Assembly: GCF_001598695.1 (NCBI RefSeq)
Contig: NZ_BCZK01000003.1
Coordinates: forward strand, 124,001 to 188,000
DNA: 64,000 bases
DNA from: Klebsiella oxytoca NBRC 105695
GTDB taxonomy: Bacteria; Pseudomonadota; Gammaproteobacteria; Enterobacterales; Enterobacteriaceae
Direction of reading: 5' to 3'
The notes beneath the pieces are model-generated. The model was given only the letters and a program-made list of their open reading frames with translations, did no database searches and had not been told where the DNA came from. Positions 11,275 through 19,755 of this stretch are shown here, one piece after another. Made by a program: the position numbers and the translations under genes. The first letter of the stretch is position 1. Each line of letters begins with the position of its first letter.

Positions 11275-12135
11275 ATGACCCGGCAACGCCAGGCTGATTT
11301 GCTGCTCATAGCCGCGACGGTTATCGCCGCCTGCGGATGGATTTTTTCCCGGGAAGCGATTGCCGGTATGCCAGTTTTCGCTTTCCTCGGTCTGCGCTTT
11401 TTCTTCGCCGCGCTGCTGCTGCTGCCTTTCTGCCGCGGCTTTCGCGTCGGCAGGGAGCACTGGCCGCGCATCATAATCAGCGGTCTGTGGTTTGCCTTAA
11501 ACCTGTGCCTGTGGATCTACTCGGTATCGACGACCCCGTCGCTGGGAGAAGGGGCGTTTATCATGAGCCTGTCGATGCTGTTCGTGCCGCTTACCGCCTG
11601 GGTGATGATGAAGGCGAGGCCGGCGCGGGCCTACTGGGAGTGCCTGCCGATAGCGGTTGTCGGTCTCGGCTTGCTCAGTCTGCATATGCCGATTGCGTTT
11701 CACCCCAGCCAGGGTTGGTTTCTACTGACCGCGCTGGTGCAGTCGATCTGGTTTTGCTACACCAGCAAAAGCGCCCGCGAGGTGCCGCTAATCCCGCTGA
11801 CCACCGTGCAGCTCGGCATTACCGGGATTGTTGGACTGGGGGTCTCCGCCGCCGTCGAAAGCTGGGATCAGCCGTTTACGCTGCCGACCTTCGGCTGGCT
11901 TCTCGCCAGTATCGTTATCGCCACCAGCCTGCGCTTCGGCCTGCAAATGAAGGGGCAGAAGTACGCGGCGGTCGCCAGCGCGGCGATAATTATGGTGCTG
12001 GAGCCGCTGCTGACGGTGATTGCCGCGGCGCTGTGGTACGGCGAACAGCTACCGCTGCAGAAAATTATCGGCGGCCTGCTGATCCTCGTCGCTCAGCTAT
12101 GGTTCCGCTGGCGAATGCTGAAGCCGCTACGCTAA
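11275..12135 (+). CDS. EamA/DMT family transporter
   Basis: The 286-residue protein has about ten hydrophobic helices in two EamA repeats, including a LLILVAQLWF final helix. Such proteins export metabolites or amino acids; the substrate is unknown. AAGGAG at 11261-11266 is 8 nt from the ATG at 11275 but only 2 nt from an in-frame GTG at 11269, so the ATG is preferred. It occupies the position of yicL in E. coli but does not look like YicL. It follows nlpA by 24 bp and may be co-transcribed. Its end overlaps the Nudix gene tail to tail by 9 bp. Confidence 0.8.
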   Translation: MTRQRQADLLLIAATVIAACGWIFSREAIAGMPVFAFLGLRFFFAALLLLPFCRGFRVGREHWPRIIISGLWFALNLCLWIYSVSTTPSLGEGAFIMSLSMLFVPLTAWVMMKARPARAYWECLPIAVVGLGLLSLHMPIAFHPSQGWFLLTALVQSIWFCYTSKSAREVPLIPLTTVQLGITGIVGLGVSAAVESWDQPFTLPTFGWLLASIVIATSLRFGLQMKGQKYAAVASAAIIMVLEPLLTVIAAALWYGEQLPLQKIIGGLLILVAQLWFRWRMLKPLR

Positions 12136-12681
12136 ACCGGTACGCCGCTGCGCCATCAGATGCAGCAGCGGCACCAGCGATAGCCCGTCCGGCATATCGC
12201 CGCGGGCGATCATCTGGCCTATCTCTTCGAGGGTAAACCAGCCCGTTTCCATCACTTCGTCCTGATCTTCATCCATTCCCACCCAGGCCAAATCGCGGGC
12301 CAGCCAGGTAATAAACAGCTGATCGCTGCTGCCGTAGGAGGGGTTATAGCGGATAATTTCTTCAGCGTGCTGCGCCTGCCAGCCGGTCTCTTCTCGCAGT
12401 TCCCGCAGGGCCGCCTCGCGCGGGTCTTCGCCTTCATCGACGCCGCCGGAAGGAATTGCCCATACCACCCGATCGATCAGGTAACGGTAGTGGCGAATCA
12501 GCAGCACTTTGTCATCCTGCATCGCCACAATCCCTACCGCCGGGTGCGGGTAGTGAATAGAGTAAAAATCCCGCCGATCGCCGGGCGCCATATCAATCCC
12601 AACCTTGCGCATACTGAACCACGGACAATGCGCCAGAACTTCGGCATCATGCAGGTCGTCTGAGGTGAGTTTCTTCTTCAT
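12127..12681 (-). CDS. Nudix hydrolase (ADP-ribose pyrophosphatase-like)
   Basis: This 184-residue protein contains a full Nudix box G-G-V-D-E-G-E-D-P-R-E-A-A-L-R-E-L-R-E-E-T-G (GX5EX7REUXEEXGU), the Mg-binding catalytic helix that cleaves nucleoside diphosphates linked to X. An NP-SYGSSDQ stretch after the box and an N-terminal beta region resemble ADP-sugar pyrophosphatases. I start at MKKKLTSDD because the 20 codons upstream look non-coding. The physiological substrate is unknown. Confidence 0.8.
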   Translation of the reverse strand: MKKKLTSDDLHDAEVLAHCPWFSMRKVGIDMAPGDRRDFYSIHYPHPAVGIVAMQDDKVLLIRHYRYLIDRVVWAIPSGGVDEGEDPREAALRELREETGWQAQHAEEIIRYNPSYGSSDQLFITWLARDLAWVGMDEDQDEVMETGWFTLEEIGQMIARGDMPDGLSLVPLLHLMAQRRTGLA

Positions 12682-12841
12682 CGTCGCCACTGTTTCTGAA
12701 AAATGAGCCTTCAGCACACCATAGCCGGGCGGCGATGGCAACCGTCGCAGATTGGCCCGATTTCATCGTTCATTGCCCAAACGCCCATATTGCGCCAGGC
12801 TTGTGGGACGTACGATGTTCAGCAGATGACCGCGAAGAGGA

Positions 12842-13630
12842 ATGAACATCATGAAAATCACCCATGTGCGTAATGCCACCCAGCTTATTGATTATGCGGG
12901 TAAAAAGTTTCTCATTGACCCGATGCTTTCTGCCAAAGACGCCTGGGCGGGCTTTGCCGGTACCGCGCGCAGCGAGTTGCGTAACCCGCTGGTGGACCTG
13001 CCTTTTTCCATCGAAGCGATCGTTGACGTGGATGCCGTGATTGTTACCCACACCCATCAGGATCACTGGGACGAAGCGGCGATCGCCGCGATCCCCAAAA
13101 CCCTGCCGGTTTACGTCCAGCATGAGGCCGACGGACAGCTACTGCGCGGGCAGGGCTTTCGCGATATTCGTCTGCTCTCTGAGGACAGCGCGTTTGCTGA
13201 CGTTGCGCTGGTAAAAACCACCTCGGGCCAGCACGGCAGCGACCGCACCTATGCGGTGCCGGCAATGGCCGAGCGCCTGGGCGAAGCCTGCGGCGTGGTG
13301 CTGCGCCATCCGCAGGAGAAAACCCTGTGGCTGGTGGGGGACTCTATCTGGCGCGATGAAGTGGAAGCCGACATGCTCAGGCTGCGCCCTGAGGTGGTGG
13401 TGCTGAATGCCGGGTATGCGCACGTCATCGGTTTTGGGCCGATCATCATGGGCAAAGAGGATGTGCTGAAGGCGCACTTCACCCTACCGGAAGCCAAAAT
13501 CGTCGCCAGCCATATGGAAGCGGTGAACCACTGTCTGCTGAGCCGCGATGAGCTGCGCCAGTACGTGGCTGACAATCAGATTGCCGGGGCGGTCAGCATC
13601 CCGCAGGATGGGGAAAGTATGGTCTTTTAG
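12842..13630 (+). CDS. Metallo-beta-lactamase-fold hydrolase (UlaG/YcfU-like group)
   Basis: The 262-residue protein carries the zinc motif H70-T-H72-Q-D74-H75 after a beta-rich lead (LIDYAGKKFLIDPML), a second VGDSIW aspartate and a late SHMEAVNH histidine, giving a complete MBL active site. This simple-MBL group acts on lactones, phosphodiesters or similar small molecules; the substrate is unknown. It is followed after 14 bp by a GlxA-type regulator and may form a unit with it. An alternative start lies three codons later (MKITHVRN). Confidence 0.75.
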   Translation: MNIMKITHVRNATQLIDYAGKKFLIDPMLSAKDAWAGFAGTARSELRNPLVDLPFSIEAIVDVDAVIVTHTHQDHWDEAAIAAIPKTLPVYVQHEADGQLLRGQGFRDIRLLSEDSAFADVALVKTTSGQHGSDRTYAVPAMAERLGEACGVVLRHPQEKTLWLVGDSIWRDEVEADMLRLRPEVVVLNAGYAHVIGFGPIIMGKEDVLKAHFTLPEAKIVASHMEAVNHCLLSRDELRQYVADNQIAGAVSIPQDGESMVF

Positions 13631-13644
13631 AAGCGGAGCGGGCG

Positions 13645-14598
13645 ATGAAACTGACGGAAGTGGCGATTGTGGCGGTGGACGGGTTTAGTCCGTTTCACTA
13701 CTCGGTGCCCTGTATGCTGTTTGGCGATACGGTCTCGGAAACCAAACGCTTTAACCTGCATATTTGCGCCGAACACCCCGGGCTGCTGAACGCTCGCGAC
13801 GGCTTTGCGCTGAACGCCAGCGGCGATTTTTCCACTCTGGAGCAGGCGGATATTGTGGTGGTGCCTTACTGGGGGGCGGTGAATCAGCGTCCACCGCAGC
13901 CGCTGCTTGACGGCCTGGTTCGCGCGCGTAACAACGGTGCGCAGATCGTCGGCCTGTGTCTCGGGGCGTTTGTGCTCGGCTACGCCGGGCTGCTGGATGG
14001 CAGGCGTGCGGCGACCCACTGGGAGTTCGAGCAGGATTTTCAGCACCTGTTTCCGCAGGTGCGGCTGGATATCAACGCGCTGTACGTTGACGATGAGGGG
14101 ATCATCACCTCGGCGGGCACCGCGGCGGCGCTCGACTGCTGCCTGTATCTCATTCGCCAGCGCTTCGGCAGCCTTGCCGCCAATCAGATCGCCCGGCGGA
14201 TGATCGTCCCGCCGCACCGGGAGGGAGGACAGGCGCAGTTTATCGCTCAGCCGGTACCGAAAAACACCCGCGACGCGCGGATAAACGGCCTGCTTGAGTA
14301 TCTTCAGCAGCATATCCGCGAATCGCATAATCTCGATTCGCTGGCGCAGGTGGCGGCGATGAGCCGCCGTACCCTGACCCGCCATTTCGCCAAAGCGACC
14401 GGTATGGGCATTGCCGACTGGCTGGCCGCCGAGCGCCTGCGGCGCAGCCAGATCCTGCTGGAGGCCGGGGATTTACCCGTCGGGCAGGTGGCGGAGGAAG
14501 TGGGCTATCGCTCCGCCGTAACCTGGCGTCAGCAGTTTAAAGCGCGCTTTGGCGTCAGCCCGGTGGAGTGGCGGCGCACCTTTCGTCGCGGGGCTTAG
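13645..14598 (+). CDS. GlxA/FtrA-type AraC family regulator
   Basis: The 317-residue protein combines a DJ-1/PfpI-like N-terminal domain (residues 1-195, with nucleophile-elbow-like GLCLGAFVLG) and a C-terminal AraC DNA-binding domain (about 215-315) with two helix-turn-helices. The GLCLG cysteine is present, but such domains are usually sensory, not proteolytic. It lies 14 bp after the MBL gene and convergent with the yahK-like gene, whose end it overlaps by 4 bp. It plausibly regulates the neighbouring hydrolase or dehydrogenase genes. Confidence 0.82.
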   Translation: MKLTEVAIVAVDGFSPFHYSVPCMLFGDTVSETKRFNLHICAEHPGLLNARDGFALNASGDFSTLEQADIVVVPYWGAVNQRPPQPLLDGLVRARNNGAQIVGLCLGAFVLGYAGLLDGRRAATHWEFEQDFQHLFPQVRLDINALYVDDEGIITSAGTAAALDCCLYLIRQRFGSLAANQIARRMIVPPHREGGQAQFIAQPVPKNTRDARINGLLEYLQQHIRESHNLDSLAQVAAMSRRTLTRHFAKATGMGIADWLAAERLRRSQILLEAGDLPVGQVAEEVGYRSAVTWRQQFKARFGVSPVEWRRTFRRGA

Positions 14599-15644
14599 CC
14601 GCCGAGGGTGGCGCTGTCGATGACGAAACGGTATTTCACGTCGCCTTTAATCATCCGCTCCCAGGCCTCGTTAATCTGGTCGCCGCGAATCAGCTCAATA
14701 TCGGCGACGATGCCGTGCTCGGCGCAGAAATCGAGCATCTCCTGAGTTTCCGGGATGCCGCCGATCATCGATCCGGCAATTGACCGGCGGCGGAAGATCA
14801 GATTAAACACTTCCGGCGAGGGATGCGGCGTGGCGGGCGCGCCCACCAGCGTCATGGTGCCGTCGCGTTTGAGCAGCGTGGTGAAGGCATCGAGGTTATG
14901 CGGCGCCGCCACGGTGTTAAGTATAAAGTCGAAGCTTTTCAGATGGGCGGCCATTTCGTTTTCGTTGCGCGAGACCACCACTTCGTCCGCGCCCAGCTCT
15001 CGCGCCGCGTCACGCTTGGATTCCGAGGTAGTAAAGGCCACCACGTGGGCCCCCATGGCGTGGGCCAGCTTGATGCCCATATGCCCCAGCCCGCCGATGC
15101 CTACGATGCCGACTTTTTTGCCCGGCCCAACGTTCCAGTGGCGAAGCGGCGAGTAGGTCGTGATACCCGCGCACAGCAGCGGCGCGACGGCGGCCAGCTG
15201 TTCTTTGGGATGGGATATGCGCAGCACGTAGCGCTGATGAACAACGATCTGCTGGGAGTAACCGCCGAGCGTGTGGCCGGGCGCATCCTGCGTCGGGCCG
15301 TTATAGGTGAGCACCATATGATCACAGTAGTTTTCCAGCCCGTCCCGGCACTCCTCGCACTCTTTACAGCTATCGACCATACAGCCGACGCCCACCAAAT
15401 CGCCAACGGCGTGACCGGAGACGCGGCTGCCCACGGCGGTCACCCGGCCGACGATTTCATGACCCGGCACGCAGGGATAGAGCGTCCCTGCCCACTCGGA
15501 GCGCGCCTGGTGCACATCCGAGTGGCAGACGCCGCAATAATCAATGGCGATCTGCACATCGTCCGGCCCCGGCTCGCGGCGGGTGATGGCCATAGATCCC
15601 AACGGCTGGCTGGCCGAATTCGTTCCAATAGCGTTGATTTGCAT
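14595..15644 (-). CDS. yahK: Zinc-dependent NADP(H) alcohol/aldehyde dehydrogenase (YahK family)
   Basis: The 349-residue medium-chain dehydrogenase is very similar to E. coli YahK, an NADPH-dependent aldehyde reductase of broad range. Catalytic zinc ligands are visible at Cys40 (CGVCHSD) and His62 (PGHE); the structural zinc cysteines lie in CKECEECRDGLENYC. The GIGGLGHMG nucleotide motif follows. The start MQINAIG matches YahK; a longer frame upstream adds a proline-rich tail without homology. It may detoxify aldehydes with the neighbouring oxidoreductases. Confidence 0.88.
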   Translation of the reverse strand: MQINAIGTNSASQPLGSMAITRREPGPDDVQIAIDYCGVCHSDVHQARSEWAGTLYPCVPGHEIVGRVTAVGSRVSGHAVGDLVGVGCMVDSCKECEECRDGLENYCDHMVLTYNGPTQDAPGHTLGGYSQQIVVHQRYVLRISHPKEQLAAVAPLLCAGITTYSPLRHWNVGPGKKVGIVGIGGLGHMGIKLAHAMGAHVVAFTTSESKRDAARELGADEVVVSRNENEMAAHLKSFDFILNTVAAPHNLDAFTTLLKRDGTMTLVGAPATPHPSPEVFNLIFRRRSIAGSMIGGIPETQEMLDFCAEHGIVADIELIRGDQINEAWERMIKGDVKYRFVIDSATLGG

Positions 15645-15808
15645 AGCAAAACCTCTTCTACATAATGATAATGGCGTTGAATAAAACGGAGGGGGAGAGC
15701 GTTTTTTGAGCGGCAGGATCAAGCGTAGCCTGGTTGAGGCGCGATGGGAGGGGGAGAGCTCAAAGGGTTAAAGATGGGCTCACCCCCGCAAACGGAGTGC
15801 AGAAAATA

Positions 15809-16111
15809 TCAGGGCGCGACGGGCGTCAGATAATCCAGCCGCAGCGGCCCGGCAAGCAGGCTATCCATCTGCGCAATAAAAGCCTGGAAGTGCGGCAGGG
15901 CGATATGCGCGTCCAGAGCCTCCTGATTGCGCCAGGATTCGCGCATATAGAACGTATCCGGCGCATCGCGCAGCTGAAACAGGGCGTAATCAAGATTGCC
16001 CGGCTCCTGACGCGTGGGCAACAGGAGCGCCCGCAGGGCCTGGCGCAGCGCGTCGCTGTGGCCCGGTTTCGCCGTCAGCACCGCGATAAATGAAATCGCC
16101 TCGCCGCTCAT
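15809..16111 (-). CDS. Antibiotic biosynthesis monooxygenase-domain protein (putative quinol monooxygenase)
   Basis: The 100-residue protein is a single ABM domain: ISFIAVLTAKPGHSD at the start, an ESWRNQEALDAHIALPHF core, and a C-terminal strand. Relatives such as YgiN oxidise quinols or bind aromatic compounds as dimers. The ATG at 16109-16111 lies 1 bp after the stop of the upstream quinone-oxidoreductase-like gene, so the two form an operon. That pairing suggests joint handling of quinones or other electrophiles (inference). Confidence 0.8.
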   Translation of the reverse strand: MSGEAISFIAVLTAKPGHSDALRQALRALLLPTRQEPGNLDYALFQLRDAPDTFYMRESWRNQEALDAHIALPHFQAFIAQMDSLLAGPLRLDYLTPVAP

Positions 16112-16112
16112 C

Positions 16113-17120
16113 TTAAAAACCCTCCAGCACGATTTTGCCCACCGAGCGCCCGGTTTCCAGCTGCGCGTGCGCTTTTTGCAGATTGGCGGCGGTGATGGCG
16201 CCGTAGTGCTCGCCGAGGGTGGTCTTAATGGTGTTGTCGTCAATCAGAGCCGCCACGCGGGTCAGCAGCTGATGCTGGGCGATCATGTCCGGCGTTTCGA
16301 ACATCGAGCGGGTAAACATAAATTCCCAGTGCAGGGAGATGCTTTTCGCCTTCAGCGGCACCACGTCGAGGGTTTGCGGATCGTCGATTAGCGCCAGCTT
16401 GCCCTGCGGTGCGAGAGCGGCGATCAGCTGCGGATAGTGCTGGTCGGTATTGGTCAGGCTGGCGACGTGGGTTACCGCTTTGACGCCAATCCGCGCCAGC
16501 TCTTCAGCAAGCGGTTTGCTGTGATCGATAACATGATGCGCGCCCGCTTCCCGTACCCATTTCTGGCTTTCCGGACGCGAGGCGGTACCGATGACCGTCA
16601 TACCGGTGAGCTTGCTGGCGAGCTGGGTCAGTATCGAACCGACGCCGCCCGCCGCGCCGACGATCAGCAGCGTGTCGCCCGCGTTGCCGCCTTCCTCTAC
16701 GCCAAGGCGGTGGAACAGTAGCTCCCATGCGGTGATGGCGGTGAGCGGCAGCGCGGCGGCGGCGGCGTTATCCAACGAACGCGGTTTGCGGGCGACGATG
16801 CGTTCGTCCACTAACTGAAACTCGCTGTTGCTGCCCGGACGGCCCAGCGCGCCGGCGTACCACACTTCATCGCCCGCGGCGAACAGGGTTACCGCGCTGC
16901 CGACGGCTTTAACTACGCCAACCGCGTCCCAGCCCAGCACGCGCGGGGTATCGGCGTTAAAGCCGGCGCGGACTTTGGTATCCACCGGGTTGACGGAAAT
17001 GGCCTTCACTTCAACCAGCAGATCATGCCCCTCGGCAACCGGCTGCGGCAGCTCGATGTCGGTTAAAAAAGGAATGTTGCTGCCTTCGGTCGCTGCGCGA
17101 GTAATGGCGATCGCTTTCAT
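16113..17120 (-). CDS. Zinc-type alcohol dehydrogenase-like / quinone oxidoreductase family protein
   Basis: The 335-residue MDR-family enzyme begins with MKAIAITRA and NPVDTKVRAGF and has the NADPH-binding LLIVGAAGGVGSILTQLA segment (about residues 150-170). It lacks the zinc cysteines of true alcohol dehydrogenases, in keeping with the zinc-independent quinone/enone reductases. It is likely an NADPH-dependent reductase of enones or quinones. It is the first gene of an operon with the ABM protein. Confidence 0.82.
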   Translation of the reverse strand: MKAIAITRAATEGSNIPFLTDIELPQPVAEGHDLLVEVKAISVNPVDTKVRAGFNADTPRVLGWDAVGVVKAVGSAVTLFAAGDEVWYAGALGRPGSNSEFQLVDERIVARKPRSLDNAAAAALPLTAITAWELLFHRLGVEEGGNAGDTLLIVGAAGGVGSILTQLASKLTGMTVIGTASRPESQKWVREAGAHHVIDHSKPLAEELARIGVKAVTHVASLTNTDQHYPQLIAALAPQGKLALIDDPQTLDVVPLKAKSISLHWEFMFTRSMFETPDMIAQHQLLTRVAALIDDNTIKTTLGEHYGAITAANLQKAHAQLETGRSVGKIVLEGF

Positions 17121-17232
17121 ACACTCTCCGGTTTTGAATGAGGTTCATCGTTTGAATGTATTGAGGATAGACCGCGGCACGTGGGGGAAAAATGGCCCGG
17201 CGGCGATAACAGTTATATTGAAAAAGTGAAAA

Positions 17233-17703
17233 TCAGCGGACGCGATAAAAATCGAGCGTTACGCCGTCCTGGGAGCGGCCGCCGGAACAGATAAACAGCG
17301 AGGTGGTGAGCCAGCGCAGCGCCGGCGCATCCACTTCGAAAGTCGGTACGGTACGAAAATAGATCGCTTCCGGCGGTATATCGCTAAAAAAGCGCATATC
17401 GTCGCCAAAAAGACGTTCTTTATACTCTTCGGGTAGGCGTCGAATGCCGTTGTTTTCAATATATACCGTGCCTCCTTCCACGTGTAAGGCATAGCGCGCG
17501 GAGAGGCGGCAGGTGCCGTCAGGCTCGATGATCTGGCTGTCGACGCCGCCGGGTAAGACGTGTCCGTTGAGCTCACCGCGTACGATTCCGCTGAGGATAG
17601 GGATCAGCTGACGTTTCCCGCTCTGCGGGCTGCGGGAGACGATGACCGGTTTGTCGACCTGAATGGTGATAGAGAAGCTGTGTTTGAGTTCGGGTGTCAT
17701 CAT
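17233..17703 (-). CDS. DUF3237 (UPF0311) family protein
   Basis: The 156-residue protein matches DUF3237 in length and motifs: GELNGHVLPGGVDSQII, RYALHVEGGTVYIENNGIR, and a late YFRTVPTFEVDAPALRWLT. The family forms small beta-barrels of unknown function, often beside oxidoreductases. Start is the first of two adjacent ATGs, behind GGAGA. It is monocistronic here. Confidence 0.8.
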   Translation of the reverse strand: MMTPELKHSFSITIQVDKPVIVSRSPQSGKRQLIPILSGIVRGELNGHVLPGGVDSQIIEPDGTCRLSARYALHVEGGTVYIENNGIRRLPEEYKERLFGDDMRFFSDIPPEAIYFRTVPTFEVDAPALRWLTTSLFICSGGRSQDGVTLDFYRVR

Positions 17704-17834
17704 TGGTCTCCTTTTTAAGCCACGTTATCCCGTTAGTGTAAGGATTTAAAGGTGAAGGGAATAACGCAAACATTGGATGGAAATGATTGGCTGGGGAGAT
17801 GGGATCTGAAATCGGCAGGCTTATTTTCGTTTAT

Positions 17835-17868
17835 TTCGAATATTGAGAGTTTCGAATATTTCGAATAT
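17835..17868 (+). promoter_or_regulatory. Triple TTCGAATAT repeat in the toxin-antitoxin promoter
   Basis: TTCGAATAT occurs at 17835, 17851 and 17860 within 34 bp, just before the antitoxin gene; each core TTCGAA is itself a palindrome. Clustered short palindromes over the promoter are typical of autoregulated toxin-antitoxin operons. The local sequence is much more AT-rich than its neighbours. Binding by the adjacent antitoxin is inferred. Confidence 0.5.
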
Positions 17869-17900
17869 ACTCGCCTGTATGACTCACAGGAGGCAATCAT

Positions 17901-18356
17901 ATGACTACACTGACTCATCTCAACCTTCCCGATCGCCAGGAGAGCGAACTTGCGCAGCGCGGACAGCGTGAGCTTGCGGCGTATCTTTCCACCAGGCTGG
18001 AAACACAGCGTATTGCCATTGTAGGAGAGGATGATAAAGCTCATACCATAGAGCTACCTACAAGTGCGCTGACATTGCTGATGGAGATATTGGGGGAGTT
18101 GGCTAGCGGAAATGCGGTACAAATCGTTCCCGTACATGCGGAACTCACAACCCAGGAGGCGGCAAATATACTCAATGTCTCTCGTCCGCATATGGTTAAG
18201 CTCCTGGAAGCGAGGAAGCTCCCATTTCATAAAACGGGGCGTCATCGCAGAGTGTTGTTTGCCGATCTTATGGAGTATAAGAAACGCAGGGAACAGGAGA
18301 GCCTGGACGCGATGCAATCATTGGCCGATCAGGCGCAGGACTTAGGGATGTATTAA
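17901..18356 (+). CDS. Excisionase-type HTH antitoxin of a PIN-toxin pair
   Basis: The 151-residue protein has a C-terminal MerR/excisionase-like helix-turn-helix at about residues 82-130 (LTTQEAANILNVSRPHMVKLL, then HRRVLFADLMEYKKRR). The N-terminal half is predicted to dimerise or hold the toxin. An AGGAGG ribosome site lies 7 nt before the ATG. It precedes a PIN-domain gene, the standard order for this antitoxin class. GC content is lower than in flanking genes and the pair sits next to selC, so it was probably acquired. Confidence 0.8.
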   Translation: MTTLTHLNLPDRQESELAQRGQRELAAYLSTRLETQRIAIVGEDDKAHTIELPTSALTLLMEILGELASGNAVQIVPVHAELTTQEAANILNVSRPHMVKLLEARKLPFHKTGRHRRVLFADLMEYKKRREQESLDAMQSLADQAQDLGMY

Positions 18357-18376
18357 TGTGACATTCACCTTATCCG

Positions 18377-18931
18377 GTGATTTTAGATGCCTGTGTGTTA
18401 TATCCGGCACGACTCAGAGATTTGCTGATGCACCTGGGGATTGCCGGGCTGTATCAACCAAAATGGAGCCGCTGCATTCAGGATGAATGGTGCAGAAACT
18501 TGGTTGCTAATCGGCCTGACATTCTGCCAGAGACGCTTCAGCGTACTGTCAAAATGATGAATTCCGCCTTACCAGATGCCAATGTTACGGGATATAAGGG
18601 ATTAATAAGTAATCTGCATCTGCCGGATCCCAACGACAGACATGTTCTTGCCGCAGCGATAAGAGCGAAAGCTGAAATTATTGTAACGCTTAACCATAAG
18701 GACTTTCCGCCAGAACTTCTGGGTCCATATGAAATAGAAACGCTTCACCCTGATGCGTTTATTTCCGATCTCTTCGATCTTAATCATGCTCTGACGCTTG
18801 AAGCCGTCAGGCGGCAGCGACTGTCTCTAAAACATCCATCTATGGCGGTCGATGAATTTCTTGAAATGCTGCTAAAGCAGGGTTTACCGATGACGGTAAA
18901 GGAATTAGCGCATTATCAGTATGCTATTTAA
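18377..18931 (+). CDS. PIN-domain ribonuclease toxin, start uncertain
   Basis: The frame gives a PIN domain with acidic active-site residues: Asp in V-I-L-D-A-C near the start, D36/E37 in QDEWCRN, and D84/D87 in LPDPNDRHVLAAAI. Such proteins cut RNA when not held by their antitoxin. No ATG serves the frame. An ATG overlapping the antitoxin stop (TAATG, 18356-18358) is in frame but is followed at once by TGA, leaving GTG 18377 as the first usable start, without a good ribosome site. The toxin may therefore be weakened or dead, or translationally coupled. The PIN domain itself looks complete (184 residues). Confidence 0.7.
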   Translation: MILDACVLYPARLRDLLMHLGIAGLYQPKWSRCIQDEWCRNLVANRPDILPETLQRTVKMMNSALPDANVTGYKGLISNLHLPDPNDRHVLAAAIRAKAEIIVTLNHKDFPPELLGPYEIETLHPDAFISDLFDLNHALTLEAVRRQRLSLKHPSMAVDEFLEMLLKQGLPMTVKELAHYQYAI

Positions 18932-19176
18932 ACGACTACAAGCTTGAGTTGTTCGAGATAACCAAACAACTCAGCCGTCTGGTGAGTCTTAAACCTGTTT
19001 TGCAGGGGGCATGTTTACATTTAAGTTATCTATGAGGGACGACGTTAAGTGTTCATTTGCCATATAACCTCCGGATTAACCTACTTTGGTTCGCATAGCA
19101 TGTCAGAAGAGCATAAATTTCATTAGACGGGCGATTAACCCGGCGTCATTTGGGAGCGGCTATCCAGAAGGTGAAC

Positions 19177-19332
19177 ATGTCCGGCCGTCAGACGAGATGA
19201 AGCGTGTTGTTGACGCTTTTAAAGGAACAACTGGATGCCGTGGCGGCGGAAGAGGGGGTGAGTCTCGCGAGCTGGTTTAAAGAACTGGCGAGAAGCGCGC
19301 TAAAAGCGAAAGGCATTGAACCGAAAGGCTGA
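19177..19332 (+). pseudogene. Frameshifted relic of a small helical protein next to selC
   Basis: Two overlapping frames carry what looks like one small protein. SDEMKRVVDAF is read in one frame up to about 19222; KEQLDAVAAEEGVSL, ASWFKELARSALKAKG and IEPKG are read in the next frame, ending at TGA 19330-19332. The AGCTTTTAAAGG run is the likely frameshift site. The ASWFKELARSALKAKG tail resembles phage-borne YlcI/YnfO-like small proteins, which I cannot confirm. It ends 38 bp from the 3' end of selC and is probably left from an integrated element. Confidence 0.45.
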
Positions 19333-19370
19333 TTTTCTGGATAAGTTCACATGGATAAAAATGATTGAAC

Positions 19371-19465
19371 TGGCGGAAGATCACAGGAGTTGAACCTGCC
19401 CGGGACCGCTGGCGGCCCCAACTGGATTTGAAGTCCAGCCACCTCACCGGAGATGACGATCTTCC
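19371..19465 (-). tRNA. selC: tRNA-Sec (selC), anticodon TCA
   Basis: The 95-nt sequence is nearly identical to E. coli selC: it starts GGAAGATC, has the long variable arm, and ends GATCTTCCGCCA with encoded CCA. The anticodon TCA is at 19429-19431 within CTTCAAA. It inserts selenocysteine at UGA codons with SelB. The locus is a classic integration site for islands and phages; here the DNA just beyond its 3' end carries a toxin-antitoxin pair and a relic gene but no integrase. Confidence 0.97.
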
Positions 19466-19495
19466 GCGCCTCGATTGCTACATGGAGGCGGGCGC

Positions 19496-19501
19496 ATTAT
19501 A
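19496..19501 (-). promoter_or_regulatory. selC promoter -10 box
   Basis: TATAAT on the minus strand lies about 30 bp before the tRNA 5' end and is followed by GC-rich GCGCCCGCC, a discriminator typical of stringently controlled stable-RNA promoters. No strong -35 is evident. Confidence 0.55.
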
Positions 19502-19755
19502 GCTACTTTCCTGCATTAACCACATCCCCCAACGCACTTTTTTACTGCGAAAACTGGACTTTACAGAACCTTCTGAAACATTCCCTTGCAAAATCCGTGG
19601 CTTACACTTTTACACACTCTTTCAGGCTACCGGGATCACATAAAACAAGAAACGTAATTTGATTATGAGATATCGCAATTCATCTTACAGCGCGGATGGT
19701 TTACAAAGCATGTAACCGGTACCAACCCGCGGTAGCGCTGAGAGAAGAGTGTGCG

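Noticed and set aside
19371-19465. selC as the edge of a large pathogenicity island
   Set aside because: No integrase, transposase or attachment-site repeat was found within the window; only a short eroded segment lies beside it.
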